A DNA stretch of 64,000 bases from Woeseiaceae bacterium (GTDB lineage Bacteria; Pseudomonadota; Gammaproteobacteria; Steroidobacterales; Woeseiaceae), in assembly GCA_030065915.1 (NCBI GenBank), contig JASJCQ010000004.1:310001-374000 (forward strand), written 5' to 3'. This document shows positions 1-8,525 of this stretch, in pieces (within the stretch, counting starts at the first letter, position 1; each line of letters opens with the position of its first letter). A model generated the notes under the pieces. That model was not told the origin of the DNA, ran no database searches, and saw only the letters and a list, made by a program, of their open reading frames with translations. The position numbers and the translations under genes were made by a program.

Positions 1-306
1 GCCTTTCTCCAACAGGCCAACGCCGATCTTGACGAACGTCTCCCCTCGGCGGGCCTCGGCAAACCCCATTGGCTCGAACATCGCGAACTCTTCGGCCGGT
101 CCGCTGACGCAGTCATGGCGCATTGGATCGTGAGTCACGTGCAACGGCGAGTAAAACCGATGCCTGGCCGTTTCGACGTGCTCGATCATGCCGGACCAGT
201 CGAAGCGCGGCCCACGGTAATAGCCATGCTCGGCATCCGGCACGTAGACGGAGACGCGAAGCCTGCCGTTATCCAGTTCGAGTCGCGGGTAGTCCGTTGC
301 CGGCAT
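1..306 (-). CDS. Hypothetical protein, 3' end outside window (partial)
   Basis: The frame runs off the left edge, so only about the first 102 codons are visible. From an ATG at 306 it begins MPATDYPRLELDNGRLRV and later contains GYYRGPRFDWSGMIEH and HDCVSGPAEEFAMFEP. There is no signal peptide, so it is probably cytoplasmic. The Gly-Tyr-Tyr-Arg-Gly...Asp-Trp-Ser-Gly pattern recalls uncharacterised bacterial proteins with an aldose-epimerase-like fold, but that is from memory and weak. It starts 23 bp after the amidohydrolase stop on the same strand, so the two are probably co-transcribed. No clear Shine-Dalgarno is seen and the frame is open further upstream, so the start is uncertain. Confidence 0.6.
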   Translation of the reverse strand, partial: MPATDYPRLELDNGRLRVSVYVPDAEHGYYRGPRFDWSGMIEHVETARHRFYSPLHVTHDPMRHDCVSGPAEEFAMFEPMGFAEARRGETFVKIGVGLLEKG

Positions 307-329
307 TGTGGCGCGAGTGAGAAAGCCGT

Positions 330-2081
330 TTAGCGTTCGTAGACGATGTTGCCGTCAACGATCGTCATCAGGATCCTGCCGTTGAGTAGCCGGGCGGGGT
401 CTTCGTCGGCTAGCACGAACGGATCGATATCCATGACCGTCAGGTCGGCCCAGCGACCCACCTCGATGATGCCAGTGTCGTCCTCGCGGAAACTCGCATA
501 CGCCGACCAGTTCGTGTACGCACGCACCGATTCGTCGGCAGTCAGTCTCTGTTCCGCGTACCAGCCGCCCTCGGGCTCGAAGTTCTTGTCCTGTCGGGTG
601 ATAGCCGAGTGCAGCCCGTAGAAGATGCTGTGGTCCGAGCCCGGGTTGTCCGAGTTAAACGTGATATCTGCGCCGGACTTGCGCAACGAGCGCCACGCGT
701 AGGCGCCCAGAATCCTCCGGGGCCCCAGGCGGGCCTCGGCCCATGTCTTGTCTTCCATCGCATGAGGCGGTTCCATCGAAGCGACTATGCCCAGCTGCCC
801 CAGGCGAGGAATATCGTCCGGGTGTATGACCTGCGCGTGCTCGATACGGTGACGATTGTTTCGGGTTACCGGGTCTTCTTTGAACACGCCTTCGAGGATA
901 TCGAGCGCTTCGCGGTTGCCGGCGTCGCCGATGGCATGAATCGCGACCTGGAAACCAACCTTCATAGCTTCGGCATTCAGCGCCTGGTCGAAGCCGTAGT
1001 CGTCGCCGCTGACGCCGCGATGGCCGGGCATGTCGGCGTAGTCGTAGAGAAGTCGCGCGCCTCGCGAGCCCAGAGCACCGTCGTAGTAGGCCTTTACTGT
1101 ACGTGTGACCAGCATGCTGTCGTTGTCCGTGTCGGGACCTTTTTCGATCCACTTCCGAATCAGTGGCTCATCGCGGAGCGACAGCATCGCGTAAACGCGG
1201 ATCGGCAGCCGATCTTCCTTCTCGAGCTGTTCGAGGACATCCATCATGCGCGAGTCGAGGCCCGCATCGTGTACGGCGACGTAACCATCTTCCGCCATCT
1301 GTGTCAGAGCGAGCAGGACGCGGTCTATCAGCGTCTCTCTTGGAGGCGGCGGCACGATGGCGTCCAGCATCGTCGTCGCACGGTTTATGAACAGCCCGTT
1401 GGGTTCGCCGTCTTCACCGAGACGCATCTCGCCGCCGACGGGGATCTCGCTGTCCGCGGTGATGCCGCCGGCGTCGAGCGCCGCCTGGTTCGCCCAGGCC
1501 GCAAAGCCGTGCAGGCTGTCGAGAAACACCGGGTGGTTCGGGACGGCGGCGGTCAACAGCACCTTGTCCGGGTATCGATTGGCCCACGCGCCTTCGTCCC
1601 ATCCGGCGCCGATGATCCATTCACCGTCGGGGACAGACTTCGCTCGCTCTGCGACCAACGCGACCGCCTCTTCTTCCGTGTCGATGCCCGTCAGGTCGAC
1701 CGTGTCGAGCTTGGCGCCGAGATCGAATATGTGCGTGTGCGAATCGACGAGGCCCGGAATGAGTGTGGCACCCGCCAAATCGACGACGCGGGTAGTCTCG
1801 CCCGCGAGTTCCAGCGCCGCTTCATTGCTGCCGACGAACAGTATTTCGCCGCCCTTCGTCGCCACGGCCTCGGCGTCGGGTTCCCATCCCCCATCGGAGA
1901 CCGGCGCGTCGTCGGCGACTTCGCCGCCCGGCCCGGGTTCTCCCCAGTCCAGCGTGTAGACGCGTGCATTGGTCAGTACGAGGTCGGCGCTATCCGCGGC
2001 GGGAGATCCCGTTTGTTCGGAACCACATCCGGAGAGCAGTATCGCAAACGCGGTTACGATCAGGAGTTTCCGGTGCGTCAT
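330..2081 (-). CDS. Amidohydrolase family 3 (YtcJ-like) lipoprotein
   Basis: A 583-residue metal-dependent hydrolase. The N-terminus MTHRKLLIVTAFAILLSGCG is a lipoprotein signal with lipobox Leu-Ser-Gly-Cys (Cys19), so it should be membrane-anchored on the periplasmic side. Metal-site motifs of the family are visible: VDSHTHIFDLG (HxH near residue 115), EHAQVIHPDD and NSDNPGSDHS. Members cleave amide or C-N bonds in varied small molecules; the substrate cannot be read from sequence. GAGAAG lies 6 nt before the ATG at 2081. It sits downstream of the two-component genes, separated from them by a 17-bp palindrome at 2093-2109. A paralogue of the same family lies at 8990-10729. Confidence 0.9.
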   Translation of the reverse strand: MTHRKLLIVTAFAILLSGCGSEQTGSPAADSADLVLTNARVYTLDWGEPGPGGEVADDAPVSDGGWEPDAEAVATKGGEILFVGSNEAALELAGETTRVVDLAGATLIPGLVDSHTHIFDLGAKLDTVDLTGIDTEEEAVALVAERAKSVPDGEWIIGAGWDEGAWANRYPDKVLLTAAVPNHPVFLDSLHGFAAWANQAALDAGGITADSEIPVGGEMRLGEDGEPNGLFINRATTMLDAIVPPPPRETLIDRVLLALTQMAEDGYVAVHDAGLDSRMMDVLEQLEKEDRLPIRVYAMLSLRDEPLIRKWIEKGPDTDNDSMLVTRTVKAYYDGALGSRGARLLYDYADMPGHRGVSGDDYGFDQALNAEAMKVGFQVAIHAIGDAGNREALDILEGVFKEDPVTRNNRHRIEHAQVIHPDDIPRLGQLGIVASMEPPHAMEDKTWAEARLGPRRILGAYAWRSLRKSGADITFNSDNPGSDHSIFYGLHSAITRQDKNFEPEGGWYAEQRLTADESVRAYTNWSAYASFREDDTGIIEVGRWADLTVMDIDPFVLADEDPARLLNGRILMTIVDGNIVYER

Positions 2082-2092
2082 TGTTCTTCTCG

Positions 2093-2109
2093 TTGTGGCG
2101 ACGCCACAA
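2093..2109. promoter_or_regulatory. 17-bp palindrome upstream of the amidohydrolase gene
   Basis: TTGTGGCG and CGCCACAA flank a single central A, a perfect dyad 12 bp upstream of the start codon at 2081. The one-base loop is too tight for a normal RNA hairpin, so an operator for a dimeric repressor is the better reading, although a 6-bp stem with a 5-nt loop is possible. The rest of the 144-bp gap (2082-2225) shows no gene. Confidence 0.4.
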
Positions 2110-2225
2110 ACTTAACGCAGCACCGATCGCTTGTCAGTTATTGGTGAACTGACGGTCGCAGTCCCATGCGACCCGGCAACAAAGCGGTGCTGCGGCCGAC
2201 CACCCCACGCGCTCGATGGCGGGAA

Positions 2226-3701
2226 TCAGGCCGCCTGCTGAATCAGCGGTAGCTCAAACTCGAATCGTGTGCCGACATTGAGTTGGCTGGACACGGTAAT
2301 TCGACTGTCGTGCAGATCGAGAATGCGTTTGACGATGGCAAGGCCGAGACCGGATGAGTCGGAACGTGCCTCTTCGCCGTCGAGCGCGCGATAGAAGCGA
2401 TCGAAGATTCTCGGAACGTCCTTTTCAGCAATCCCTGGGCCGTTATCCGATACGGCTACGGCGACTGTCTGCGGTTTCTCCGCAATCGACAGCGTTACTA
2501 CGCCGCCTTCGGGCGTGAAGCGAATGGCATTCCTGACCAGGTTCTCCAACACGCGCTGGATGAGCCCGATATCGCCCACCGTAAATACGCTGGCGTCACT
2601 GACTTCGATTTCCAGGTCGATGTCCTTCTTGCTGGACTCGATCGCGAATTCCTGTGAGACATCCTGAATGAGTTCCGGCAACGAAAAACGCTCGAGCTTG
2701 GGCGTCACGCTGGTGGAGTCCAGCTTCGAGAGTTCGAATAAGTCGCCGACCAGCACGCCGAGGCGGACGACGTGTTTGCGGGCGATGCGCAGGAAGCGAC
2801 CACGATCGGAGGCCGACATCGACTCGCTCTTTATAATCAGCGTCTCGATATAGCCTTGGATTGCCGCCAACGGCGTACGCAAGTCGTGCGAGATGTTGGA
2901 GACGAGCTCGCGGCGGATCTTGTCGGTTTCCTTGAGTTGCTCTATCTGGCGGCGAATCTGCGATGACATGTCCAAAAACGCCGCGCCGAGCTCGTCGATC
3001 TCGTCTCCTCCGTCGGCGGGCCGGGTGAGCGTGGGCTCGACTGCAAACCTGGCTTCGGTGAGCCGCTGCATTTCGCAATTCAGGCGTTTCAGGCGCCGCG
3101 TCAGAACGCGAAAGACGATAAGCCCGATCGCAACGGTCAGCAGCACGATTGAGGCCATCGCGACGGCGCTCGCTTTCGCTGTGTAGGTATCGCCGATGTT
3201 GTTGGCAAGCGTCTCGTAAGTCTGACCGCCGAGCACGACGTACAGGTAACCCTCGAGGCCTGCTTCGGACCGTACTTCTGCGGCCGAAAAGACTTTCGCA
3301 CTGTCGACATTGCGCGGGTCCGTACCCCGAACCGGTGGCTGCGCCTCCCCGCTGATGAGCATGGTAATAGGCGCAAGGTCGACGCGCGTGCCGAGCACCG
3401 CATCCGGTGGCTGGTTGTGCCCGAGTATGTCGCCCTCGGCGTCCAGCAAGTAGATCTCCGCGGTCGGGTTAATGACCATCGCGTGACTGGCGAGGTCACG
3501 CAGGCTGTCGAGGTCGGCAACGCCGTTCTCGATAAGCTGGCGCTGCTCCGTGACATACATCGCGATGGGCGCGTTCAGGTGCTGGGACAGCTCCTCGTAG
3601 TAGACGCGAGTGTTCACTCGGTCCACGACGTAGAAGGCAACGCCCATGAGTCCCACGAGGGCGACCAGCGCGACGGACAGCTTGGCCAGAAGGCTGTTCA
3701 C
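2226..3701 (-). CDS. Sensor histidine kinase
   Basis: A 491-residue membrane kinase. TM1 is near residues 5-25 (SVALVALVGLMGVAFYVV), a periplasmic sensor domain spans about 30-175, and TM2 is near 178-200 (AMASIVLLTVAIGLIVF). A HAMP linker follows. The H-box VSNISHDLRTPLAAIQGY gives phospho-acceptor His272. The ATP-binding part shows the N-box (ENLVRNAIRF), G1 (SDNGPGIAEKD), F-box (IFDRFYR) and G2 (SSGLGLAIVKR). It overlaps the upstream regulator by 4 bp (ATGA at 3698-3701), so the two are translationally coupled and form a cognate pair. The stimulus is unknown; the adjacent exported spondin-domain genes are plausible targets. Confidence 0.93.
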   Translation of the reverse strand: MNSLLAKLSVALVALVGLMGVAFYVVDRVNTRVYYEELSQHLNAPIAMYVTEQRQLIENGVADLDSLRDLASHAMVINPTAEIYLLDAEGDILGHNQPPDAVLGTRVDLAPITMLISGEAQPPVRGTDPRNVDSAKVFSAAEVRSEAGLEGYLYVVLGGQTYETLANNIGDTYTAKASAVAMASIVLLTVAIGLIVFRVLTRRLKRLNCEMQRLTEARFAVEPTLTRPADGGDEIDELGAAFLDMSSQIRRQIEQLKETDKIRRELVSNISHDLRTPLAAIQGYIETLIIKSESMSASDRGRFLRIARKHVVRLGVLVGDLFELSKLDSTSVTPKLERFSLPELIQDVSQEFAIESSKKDIDLEIEVSDASVFTVGDIGLIQRVLENLVRNAIRFTPEGGVVTLSIAEKPQTVAVAVSDNGPGIAEKDVPRIFDRFYRALDGEEARSDSSGLGLAIVKRILDLHDSRITVSSQLNVGTRFEFELPLIQQAA

Positions 3702-4411
3702 GCCCTGGCCTCGAATTTGTAGCCGACGCCCCAGACCGTGACGATCATCTCGGGCTTCGACGGGTCGCGCTCGATCTTCGCGCGCAATCGGTTGATGTGC
3801 GAATTGACCGTATGCTCGTAGCCCTCATGCCCGTAGCCCCAGACCTGGTCGAGCAGGTCAGCACGACGGAAAACGCGTCCCGGATGCCTCGCGAAATGCT
3901 CGAGCAGATCAAATTCGCGGGCGGTGAGGTCCACTGTTTCGCCCGAAAGCTGCACTTCACGCCGTGACGGGTCGATCACCACGTCGCCGCTCTGTATGGC
4001 TTGCGGTGACTCGGTCTTGGAAGCGGGTTGGCTGCCCAGGCTGTCGACACGCCGAAATATTGCTCGAACGCGGGCCGCCAGCTCCAGCACGCTGAAGGGT
4101 TTTGTCAGGTAGTCGTCTGCGCCGGATTCGAGGCCCAGAATGCGGTCCAGTTCAGCGGATTTGGACGTCAGCATGAGCACCGGCTGGTAAGGGCGTTCCC
4201 GCCGCACCGTGCGGCAGATCTCCAGGCCATCCGGGCCGGGCAGTCGCAAGTCGAGGATGATCAGCGACCAGTCTCCAGTCGTGGCCAGGCGCATTCCGTC
4301 GTAGCCATCGCGAGCCACGACGACCTCGTCGCAAACGTCGGCCAGATGCAGGGCCACGACATCCGCAATGTCGTCCTCATCTTCGACCAGCAAAATGCGC
4401 CGCTGCGTCAC
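3698..4411 (-). CDS. OmpR-family response regulator
   Basis: An N-terminal receiver domain is followed by a C-terminal winged helix. With the GTG at 4411 the protein begins MTQRRILLVEDEDD. The phospho-acceptor is Asp54 in LIILDLRLPGPDG, the conserved Lys is in MLTSKSAELD or YLTKPFSVLEL, and the DNA-binding end shows LTAREFDLLEHFARHPG and VNSHINRLRAKIE. An open frame extends to an ATG at 4486, but the GTG has AAGG 8 nt upstream and matches the usual receiver N-terminus, so I prefer it. It overlaps the kinase gene by 4 bp. It probably controls the kinase operon and perhaps the spondin genes just upstream. Confidence 0.92.
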   Translation of the reverse strand: MTQRRILLVEDEDDIADVVALHLADVCDEVVVARDGYDGMRLATTGDWSLIILDLRLPGPDGLEICRTVRRERPYQPVLMLTSKSAELDRILGLESGADDYLTKPFSVLELAARVRAIFRRVDSLGSQPASKTESPQAIQSGDVVIDPSRREVQLSGETVDLTAREFDLLEHFARHPGRVFRRADLLDQVWGYGHEGYEHTVNSHINRLRAKIERDPSKPEMIVTVWGVGYKFEARA

Positions 4412-4542
4412 TTGTCGCACCTTGGAGCTTGCATGAATCGCCGCCTCCCTCGTATGGGTGTTGGCAGAGTAGACCGAAAATTTCACAGATTTATCACAGG
4501 GGAATGGGGAGGCACGTCCCTGTGCCTCCCACTGGGGATGAA

Positions 4543-5289
4543 TCAGTTGATGCGCTCGATACGAAAAGCCGCGACGGAGTTGTCGAATCGGTGCTGTCCC
4601 GACAGATCGGACATTGCGAGTCCGTCATCCCGGCTGACGACACCGGTGTGCATCGTGACGCGGTCCGCCAGGTCGTCCCTCGCGGCGTTGAAGCCCTCGC
4701 CACCACCCGCAGGCCCGGGGATTTGGATGGCGAGCTCCGTGTTCGCCTCGGTGCCCGAGTCATAAGCGATGGTCCTCTGAGACATCACGTCTCCGACGGC
4801 CATGTCGCCGATGGCGACACCGTTCGATCCCGTGATCGCGTCGTTCGTATTGACCAGCATCGTGCTGGTACTCAGCAACAAGCCAGCGAGCTCGCTCTCG
4901 AGGACCTCAATCGTGATGGTCTCGCTGCCAGCCGGGCCAATCGGCGCGGTGCCTGAGGCCGTTGCCAGCACCAGTGCATCGGCATCGGCCTCACCGATCA
5001 AAGCGGAGTTGTCGCCGCCTTCTGCCAGCGTCTCGAGGCCGACCGTTGCCGGCATGCCGACCGTGAAGACCGCGTAGCCGTCCTGGTGAGCGATGACCGC
5101 AACCGGGGACAGCGGCTGGGCGTTGGTCAGGTTGCTGACCGTGACCTCGAACGTCGTCGTCGCGGGCGGCGCCGGCACGGGATCGGGAACCGGCGCCGGG
5201 TCGTCATCGCTGCTGCTACAGCCTGCGATCAACAGAGCGCTAGCGACGATCTTGGTTATTGCGGGTAGTTTGCTTCGGATCAATGACAT
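4543..5289 (-). CDS. Spondin-domain lipoprotein
   Basis: 248 residues. The signal peptide ends in the lipobox Leu-Ile-Ala-Gly-Cys (Cys24), followed by a Ser/Asp/Pro-rich linker and then a spondin N-like domain. Characteristic features are TFEVTVSNLTNAQPLSPV, then VGLETLAEGGDNSALI, a Thr/Ile beta strand (GSETITIEV) and STMLVNTNDAITGSNGV. In eukaryotes the fold is an extracellular C2-like beta sandwich; bacterial members are uncharacterised surface or periplasmic proteins. It is a paralogue of the adjacent gene 5299-6003, with the same strand order and a 9-bp gap, so the pair arose by tandem duplication. The response regulator lies directly downstream. Confidence 0.82.
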   Translation of the reverse strand: MSLIRSKLPAITKIVASALLIAGCSSSDDDPAPVPDPVPAPPATTTFEVTVSNLTNAQPLSPVAVIAHQDGYAVFTVGMPATVGLETLAEGGDNSALIGEADADALVLATASGTAPIGPAGSETITIEVLESELAGLLLSTSTMLVNTNDAITGSNGVAIGDMAVGDVMSQRTIAYDSGTEANTELAIQIPGPAGGGEGFNAARDDLADRVTMHTGVVSRDDGLAMSDLSGQHRFDNSVAAFRIERIN

Positions 5290-5298
5290 GACGTTCTC

Positions 5299-6003
5299 CT
5301 ATCGCACCGTGAGCGTTACGCGCACGACCGGGTTTAGCCAGCGGTGTACGCGGTTATCGAGGTCGCTGCTGCCCCCGGTTGCATCGCTATCGCCCAGCGC
5401 ACCCCGATGGATGTGGACGTTCGTGTTCGTATCTGCGGTTGCGGCTCCGGTGCCGTTCGTGCCGGTCAGGCCACCCGGATCAGCCGGCATACCGGGCGCA
5501 CCCGGCGCGCCGCCACCGGTCAGCAATTCGTCGTTGGCCTCGGTGCCGGCGTCATACGCGGGAACGTCGTAGACGTAGGTGCCGGGTTCCGTTGGAATTT
5601 CGATCGCGTTCAGTCCGGCAAACGCGTCATTAGTCGGCAACAGCATCGCGACGATGGTCAGGCGATCGTTGGTTGTGCCATCCGTGTTCAGGGTGAACGT
5701 TGTGCTGGCTGCAGGCGGGAGAAGGCCCGACGCCGGATTCGCGACGAAGGTCGCGCCGAGCGCGGTTACGTCGTCAACGAGGCCATCGATGCTGCCACCC
5801 TCTGCCATTGCCTGCAGGTTGGCTGACGCCGGTTGGCCGGTAACGAACAGGTTCGTGCCGGCAGGATGAGCTGCGGCGAGGAACGGTGTGAAATAGATAC
5901 CGTTCGTGAGGTTGGTAATTTCGACATCGAAGTCGGTGGCATGTGCAGCAGGCAGGGTCAGTGCAGATGCCGCGAGTGCCGCAGCAATGAGTGTTCTCTT
6001 CAT
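5299..6003 (-). CDS. Spondin-domain exported protein
   Basis: 234 residues. A Sec signal peptide (MKRTLIAAALAASALTLPAA, cleavage after His-Ala) is followed by a spondin-like domain: DFDVEITNLTNGIYFTPFLA, ANLQAMAEGGSIDGLV, ASTTFTLN and VAMLLPTNDAFAGLNA. A Gly/Pro-rich segment (GGGAPGAPGMPADPG) precedes the end, where VHRWLNPVVRVTLTVR gives a beta strand. Unlike its paralogue at 4543-5289 it lacks a lipobox Cys, so it is probably secreted or periplasmic. Both genes sit in the same transcription unit as the two-component system. Confidence 0.82.
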   Translation of the reverse strand: MKRTLIAAALAASALTLPAAHATDFDVEITNLTNGIYFTPFLAAAHPAGTNLFVTGQPASANLQAMAEGGSIDGLVDDVTALGATFVANPASGLLPPAASTTFTLNTDGTTNDRLTIVAMLLPTNDAFAGLNAIEIPTEPGTYVYDVPAYDAGTEANDELLTGGGAPGAPGMPADPGGLTGTNGTGAATADTNTNVHIHRGALGDSDATGGSSDLDNRVHRWLNPVVRVTLTVR

Positions 6004-6193
6004 CGGTTTCTCTCCTGAACGAATGCATTGGAATCAGGAGAGAGTTTCTGAGCGAGATGTCACACAGAGATCACGGCTTCTTCACGAATTGCTTGTGAAA
6101 GCGTTGTGTATTGCTAACCGCGCATCCGGGAGCCGGAACACGCCAGACGGACCAGCCGCAGGTCAGGTCGATTTGAATCACGTCCGTCGATGT

Positions 6194-6649
6194 TCATGGC
6201 GCCGCATCGAACGTTCCTTCGGCCCAATAAACGAAGGGCTCGCCGTCGGCGGTCTGCAGGCGCTCGGCGACGTAGGGCGTGGGCTCGTACCGGGTCGTTG
6301 GCACCGGGCCGGGCATGTGGGTACCAGGCGCTCCCCGGATGCCGAATTGCATCAGACACAGGTAGCTGTGTGCCTGCGTGGCAATGGACGGGTCGCCCTC
6401 GGCACTCGCAACCACGTCACCGGAGAACGCGCCGTCGACGATTTCTATCGTGGGGCTGCTTGCGGACTCTCGCAGGTAACGGCCGTCGGCGTCCTTGAGC
6501 CAACAAAATACGGACACGCGCAGCACATCCGGGTGCATGTCCCGAAGCGATACCGGTATGGTTATCTCGATTGGCGCGGCTGTAGCTCCCATCGACAGAA
6601 GCATCGAACATGCGCCAACCAATAACGTAAATAGCTTTGCTCTGATCAT
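6194..6649 (-). CDS. Exported hypothetical protein
   Basis: 151 residues with a signal peptide (MIRAKLFTLLVGACSMLLSM, cleavage near Ala-Thr-Ala). The mature part reads as beta-rich: PIEITIPVSLRDMHPDVLRV, FCWLKDADGRYL and YLCLMQFGIRG, with two cysteines that could form a disulfide in the periplasm. I recognise no family. It is on the same strand as the next gene upstream (6666) with a 16-bp gap, so they are likely one operon. The 190 bp between it and the spondin gene hold no gene that I can see. Confidence 0.75.
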   Translation of the reverse strand: MIRAKLFTLLVGACSMLLSMGATAAPIEITIPVSLRDMHPDVLRVSVFCWLKDADGRYLRESASSPTIEIVDGAFSGDVVASAEGDPSIATQAHSYLCLMQFGIRGAPGTHMPGPVPTTRYEPTPYVAERLQTADGEPFVYWAEGTFDAAP

Positions 6650-6665
6650 GTTCCCTCTCCCTCAT

Positions 6666-7469
6666 TCATAACGTTTCACTTCTGCGGCCCGTCATCGTGA
6701 ATGTCGTGTCAACGCGATACCGGATCGGCTCGAACTCACGCGTCGCGAGGTCCGCGAGTCCCGTCATGCGGAACTCGACGGGTAGCCGCACGCGAAGCGG
6801 TTCCCAGCTCGTCGTTTCAGCGCCGCCGGTACCGGTCATCGTGAAGGCCGTGCCCAGACGGTAGTGCAGGGGACCCTCGCGCGGCTCAACCCGAGGACTG
6901 TCTGCTTCCTCGGCCGCGGGCTCAGGGTCTTCGATGTCAGCTTGGTTGGGCACATCCGTATCAGGTGGTTCGGAGGCCTGTCTCGCTGCGCCGCTGCCGG
7001 GTAGCCCGATTACTCCCGCCTCGAGAGGGCTGGAGTCCGGACCTCGAGGAGTCGGCGCAACGCGGATTGAAGCCAGGCCACGGTCCGCCAGAGCTTGCCC
7101 CGCCGCGGACCATCGCCGGTAGATCTCCGCGCGACGTTCGCCGTACTCGCGGTTGAGTTCGTCGATCGCCTTCTGGCGGCGCTGGTTGACCGCCGCTGCG
7201 TCCTTGCTGTTGTAACCCTGCTTCTTTAGCCTGGCGAAGTCCTTTTCTGCGTCGTTCTGAATCTCTTCGAAACGCTGTTGCCATTCGGACTTCAACGTCT
7301 CCAGCTGGCGATCGCGATCGGCATTCAGCGCTGCACGATCTTCGGTGCCACTGGATTGCACGTCGGCGCCGGCCGCCGGCAGTGACGGGCGCTGCTGGGC
7401 ATTCGCGTGCACGCACAGGCAGGTCAGGAGCAGAAACGGGACGATCAGTCTTTCGTGTCGGTCGATCAT
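6666..7469 (-). CDS. Exported coiled-coil hypothetical protein
   Basis: From the ATG at 7469 the protein starts MIDRHERLIVPFLLLTCLCV and a signal peptide ends near ANA. Residues about 45-125 are charged and helical (RDRQLETLKSEWQQRFEEIQ and INELNREYGERRAEIYRRW-like), which suggests a coiled coil. A Pro/Glu-rich linker follows and then two similar segments, YRLGTAFTMTGTGG and YRVDTTFTMTGRR, a short internal repeat near the C-terminus. An in-frame GTG at 7493 gives a longer frame, but GAGAG precedes the ATG at a suitable distance. No known family recognised. It lies between two other exported unknowns on the same strand. Confidence 0.7.
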   Translation of the reverse strand: MIDRHERLIVPFLLLTCLCVHANAQQRPSLPAAGADVQSSGTEDRAALNADRDRQLETLKSEWQQRFEEIQNDAEKDFARLKKQGYNSKDAAAVNQRRQKAIDELNREYGERRAEIYRRWSAAGQALADRGLASIRVAPTPRGPDSSPLEAGVIGLPGSGAARQASEPPDTDVPNQADIEDPEPAAEEADSPRVEPREGPLHYRLGTAFTMTGTGGAETTSWEPLRVRLPVEFRMTGLADLATREFEPIRYRVDTTFTMTGRRSETL

Positions 7470-7506
7470 CGATGTGACTCTCGCGGGATGCACTTTCGCT
7501 CAGGAC

Positions 7507-7956
7507 TCAGAATGATGTGCAGACAATCTCGACCTCGATCGCCTGCAGGTCCGACTCCTCGAAGTTGTACGGCACATCTCCGCTGAATCGGAATCGATTG
7601 CCGTCGAGTTCGCTGTTGTCTTCGCCGGGCTCGAGAATGATTTCCCACTCGCCGTCTTCGTTGTTCGAGAAGTAGAGCTCCATGCCGTTGTAGGCATCCT
7701 TGTGGACGCTGATACTGACTTCGTTGTGATGCTCGGCAACTATCGCCTGGTTGCCGATGCCGCAGCTGCCCGGGACGGTCAGCTCGTAGCTGCCGGAGGG
7801 CACCGTTACCGCAATCTCGAGGTCCTGTTCCACCTGCACGAGCTCTGCGGCAACGTCCGGCGCCGAGTCGGAATCCGTTGCATCGCCTTCAGCCATACAA
7901 CCTGTCGAAAAGACACATAGCACGGTGCCGAGATAGACGAGGATTTTTCGACTCAT
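7507..7956 (-). CDS. Hypothetical lipoprotein
   Basis: 149 residues. MSRKILVYLGTVLCVFSTGC is a lipoprotein signal (Cys20), followed by an acidic, low-complexity linker and a beta-rich domain (SGSYELTVPGSCGIGN, EVSISVHKDAYNGMELYF, GEWEIILEPGE). Two further Cys residues (PGSCGIG and EIVCTSF) could pair. The protein is strongly acidic. No family recognised. It is first in the minus-strand run that leads through the exported proteins to the two-component system. Confidence 0.72.
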   Translation of the reverse strand: MSRKILVYLGTVLCVFSTGCMAEGDATDSDSAPDVAAELVQVEQDLEIAVTVPSGSYELTVPGSCGIGNQAIVAEHHNEVSISVHKDAYNGMELYFSNNEDGEWEIILEPGEDNSELDGNRFRFSGDVPYNFEESDLQAIEVEIVCTSF

Positions 7957-8246
7957 TGCTTCTCTCCTTCCATAATCCTTCCTGCTGATGGGCCCGGTGA
8001 GCTTTTGTCCCTACCATCCTGGCTCTGCCCTGAAGCAAGCCCGCCAGCGATGGCAGCGGTTTTCTAGCCGTCACAGGTGTATACGCAGTTGGTGCCCCGG
8101 ATGGAACAAAATGGCCGGACGCGGGCTGCGGCCCGTCGTCCCGCACGGCGATGGTCTCGTCTACGCTAAAGCCCGATGCCCGGCATGATCCAATCCGTCG
8201 TCGCCCTGCATATGACATCTCAGGGATAGGAGTAAGACAGAACCTC
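7957..8246. other. Intergenic stretch with no supported gene
   Basis: About 290 bp between the lipoprotein gene and the broken reading frame at 8247. It should contain the promoter for the minus-strand run starting at 7956. I see no convincing start codon with a ribosome site, no tRNA-like fold and no terminator. Confidence 0.4.
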
Positions 8247-8525
8247 ATGCGAGACCTCAGGCCTTTACTGGTTCTGGTACTTATCGCGGCGTCAGCCGAT
8301 GCCGATGCCGATGCCGATGCCAATGCCTAGGCCGTTCCGGTTCCCGGCGTCAGCCCGCCAGAAGCGACGGACGCGCCGGCGTCCGCTCTCAGACTTCAGA
8401 TTGACGAGATTCGTGAGTCAACGACTCTCGCCATAGATGATCTCGACGCCGGCTTCGACCTCGATCGAACCGAACTGAAGCATCAATTCGACATCGGAGG
8501 CTGCACGCGCCGATCCGGCGCCGGT
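8247..8525 (+). pseudogene. Possible decayed exported-protein gene with in-frame TAG
   Basis: An ATG at 8247, with AGGAG about 14 nt upstream, opens MRDLRPLLVLVLIAASADAD, a clear signal peptide. It runs into a GATGCC hexanucleotide repeat (Asp-Ala units) and then a TAG at 8328-8330. The same frame stays open after the TAG (AVPVPGVSPPEATDAPA, then LQIDEIRESTTLAIDD) and meets the convergent gene at 8526. A single substitution would restore it. The opposite strand is also open here, so coding identity is uncertain: it could be a dead gene, a 27-residue peptide gene or chance. Confidence 0.3.

Noticed and set aside
609-2147. A 512-codon open frame on the plus strand across the amidohydrolase gene
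   Set aside because: It is fully antisense to a gene with clear family motifs; long antisense frames are common in G+C-rich coding DNA.
8064-8162. Minus-strand frame ending RGTNCVYTCDG in the 7957-8246 gap
   Set aside because: It has no ATG, GTG or TTG codon between its upstream TAG and its end, so it cannot start.
8291-8330. GATGCC hexanucleotide repeat as a possible phase-variable tract
   Set aside because: Only about four perfect units, and a six-base unit keeps the frame, so slippage would not switch a gene on or off.
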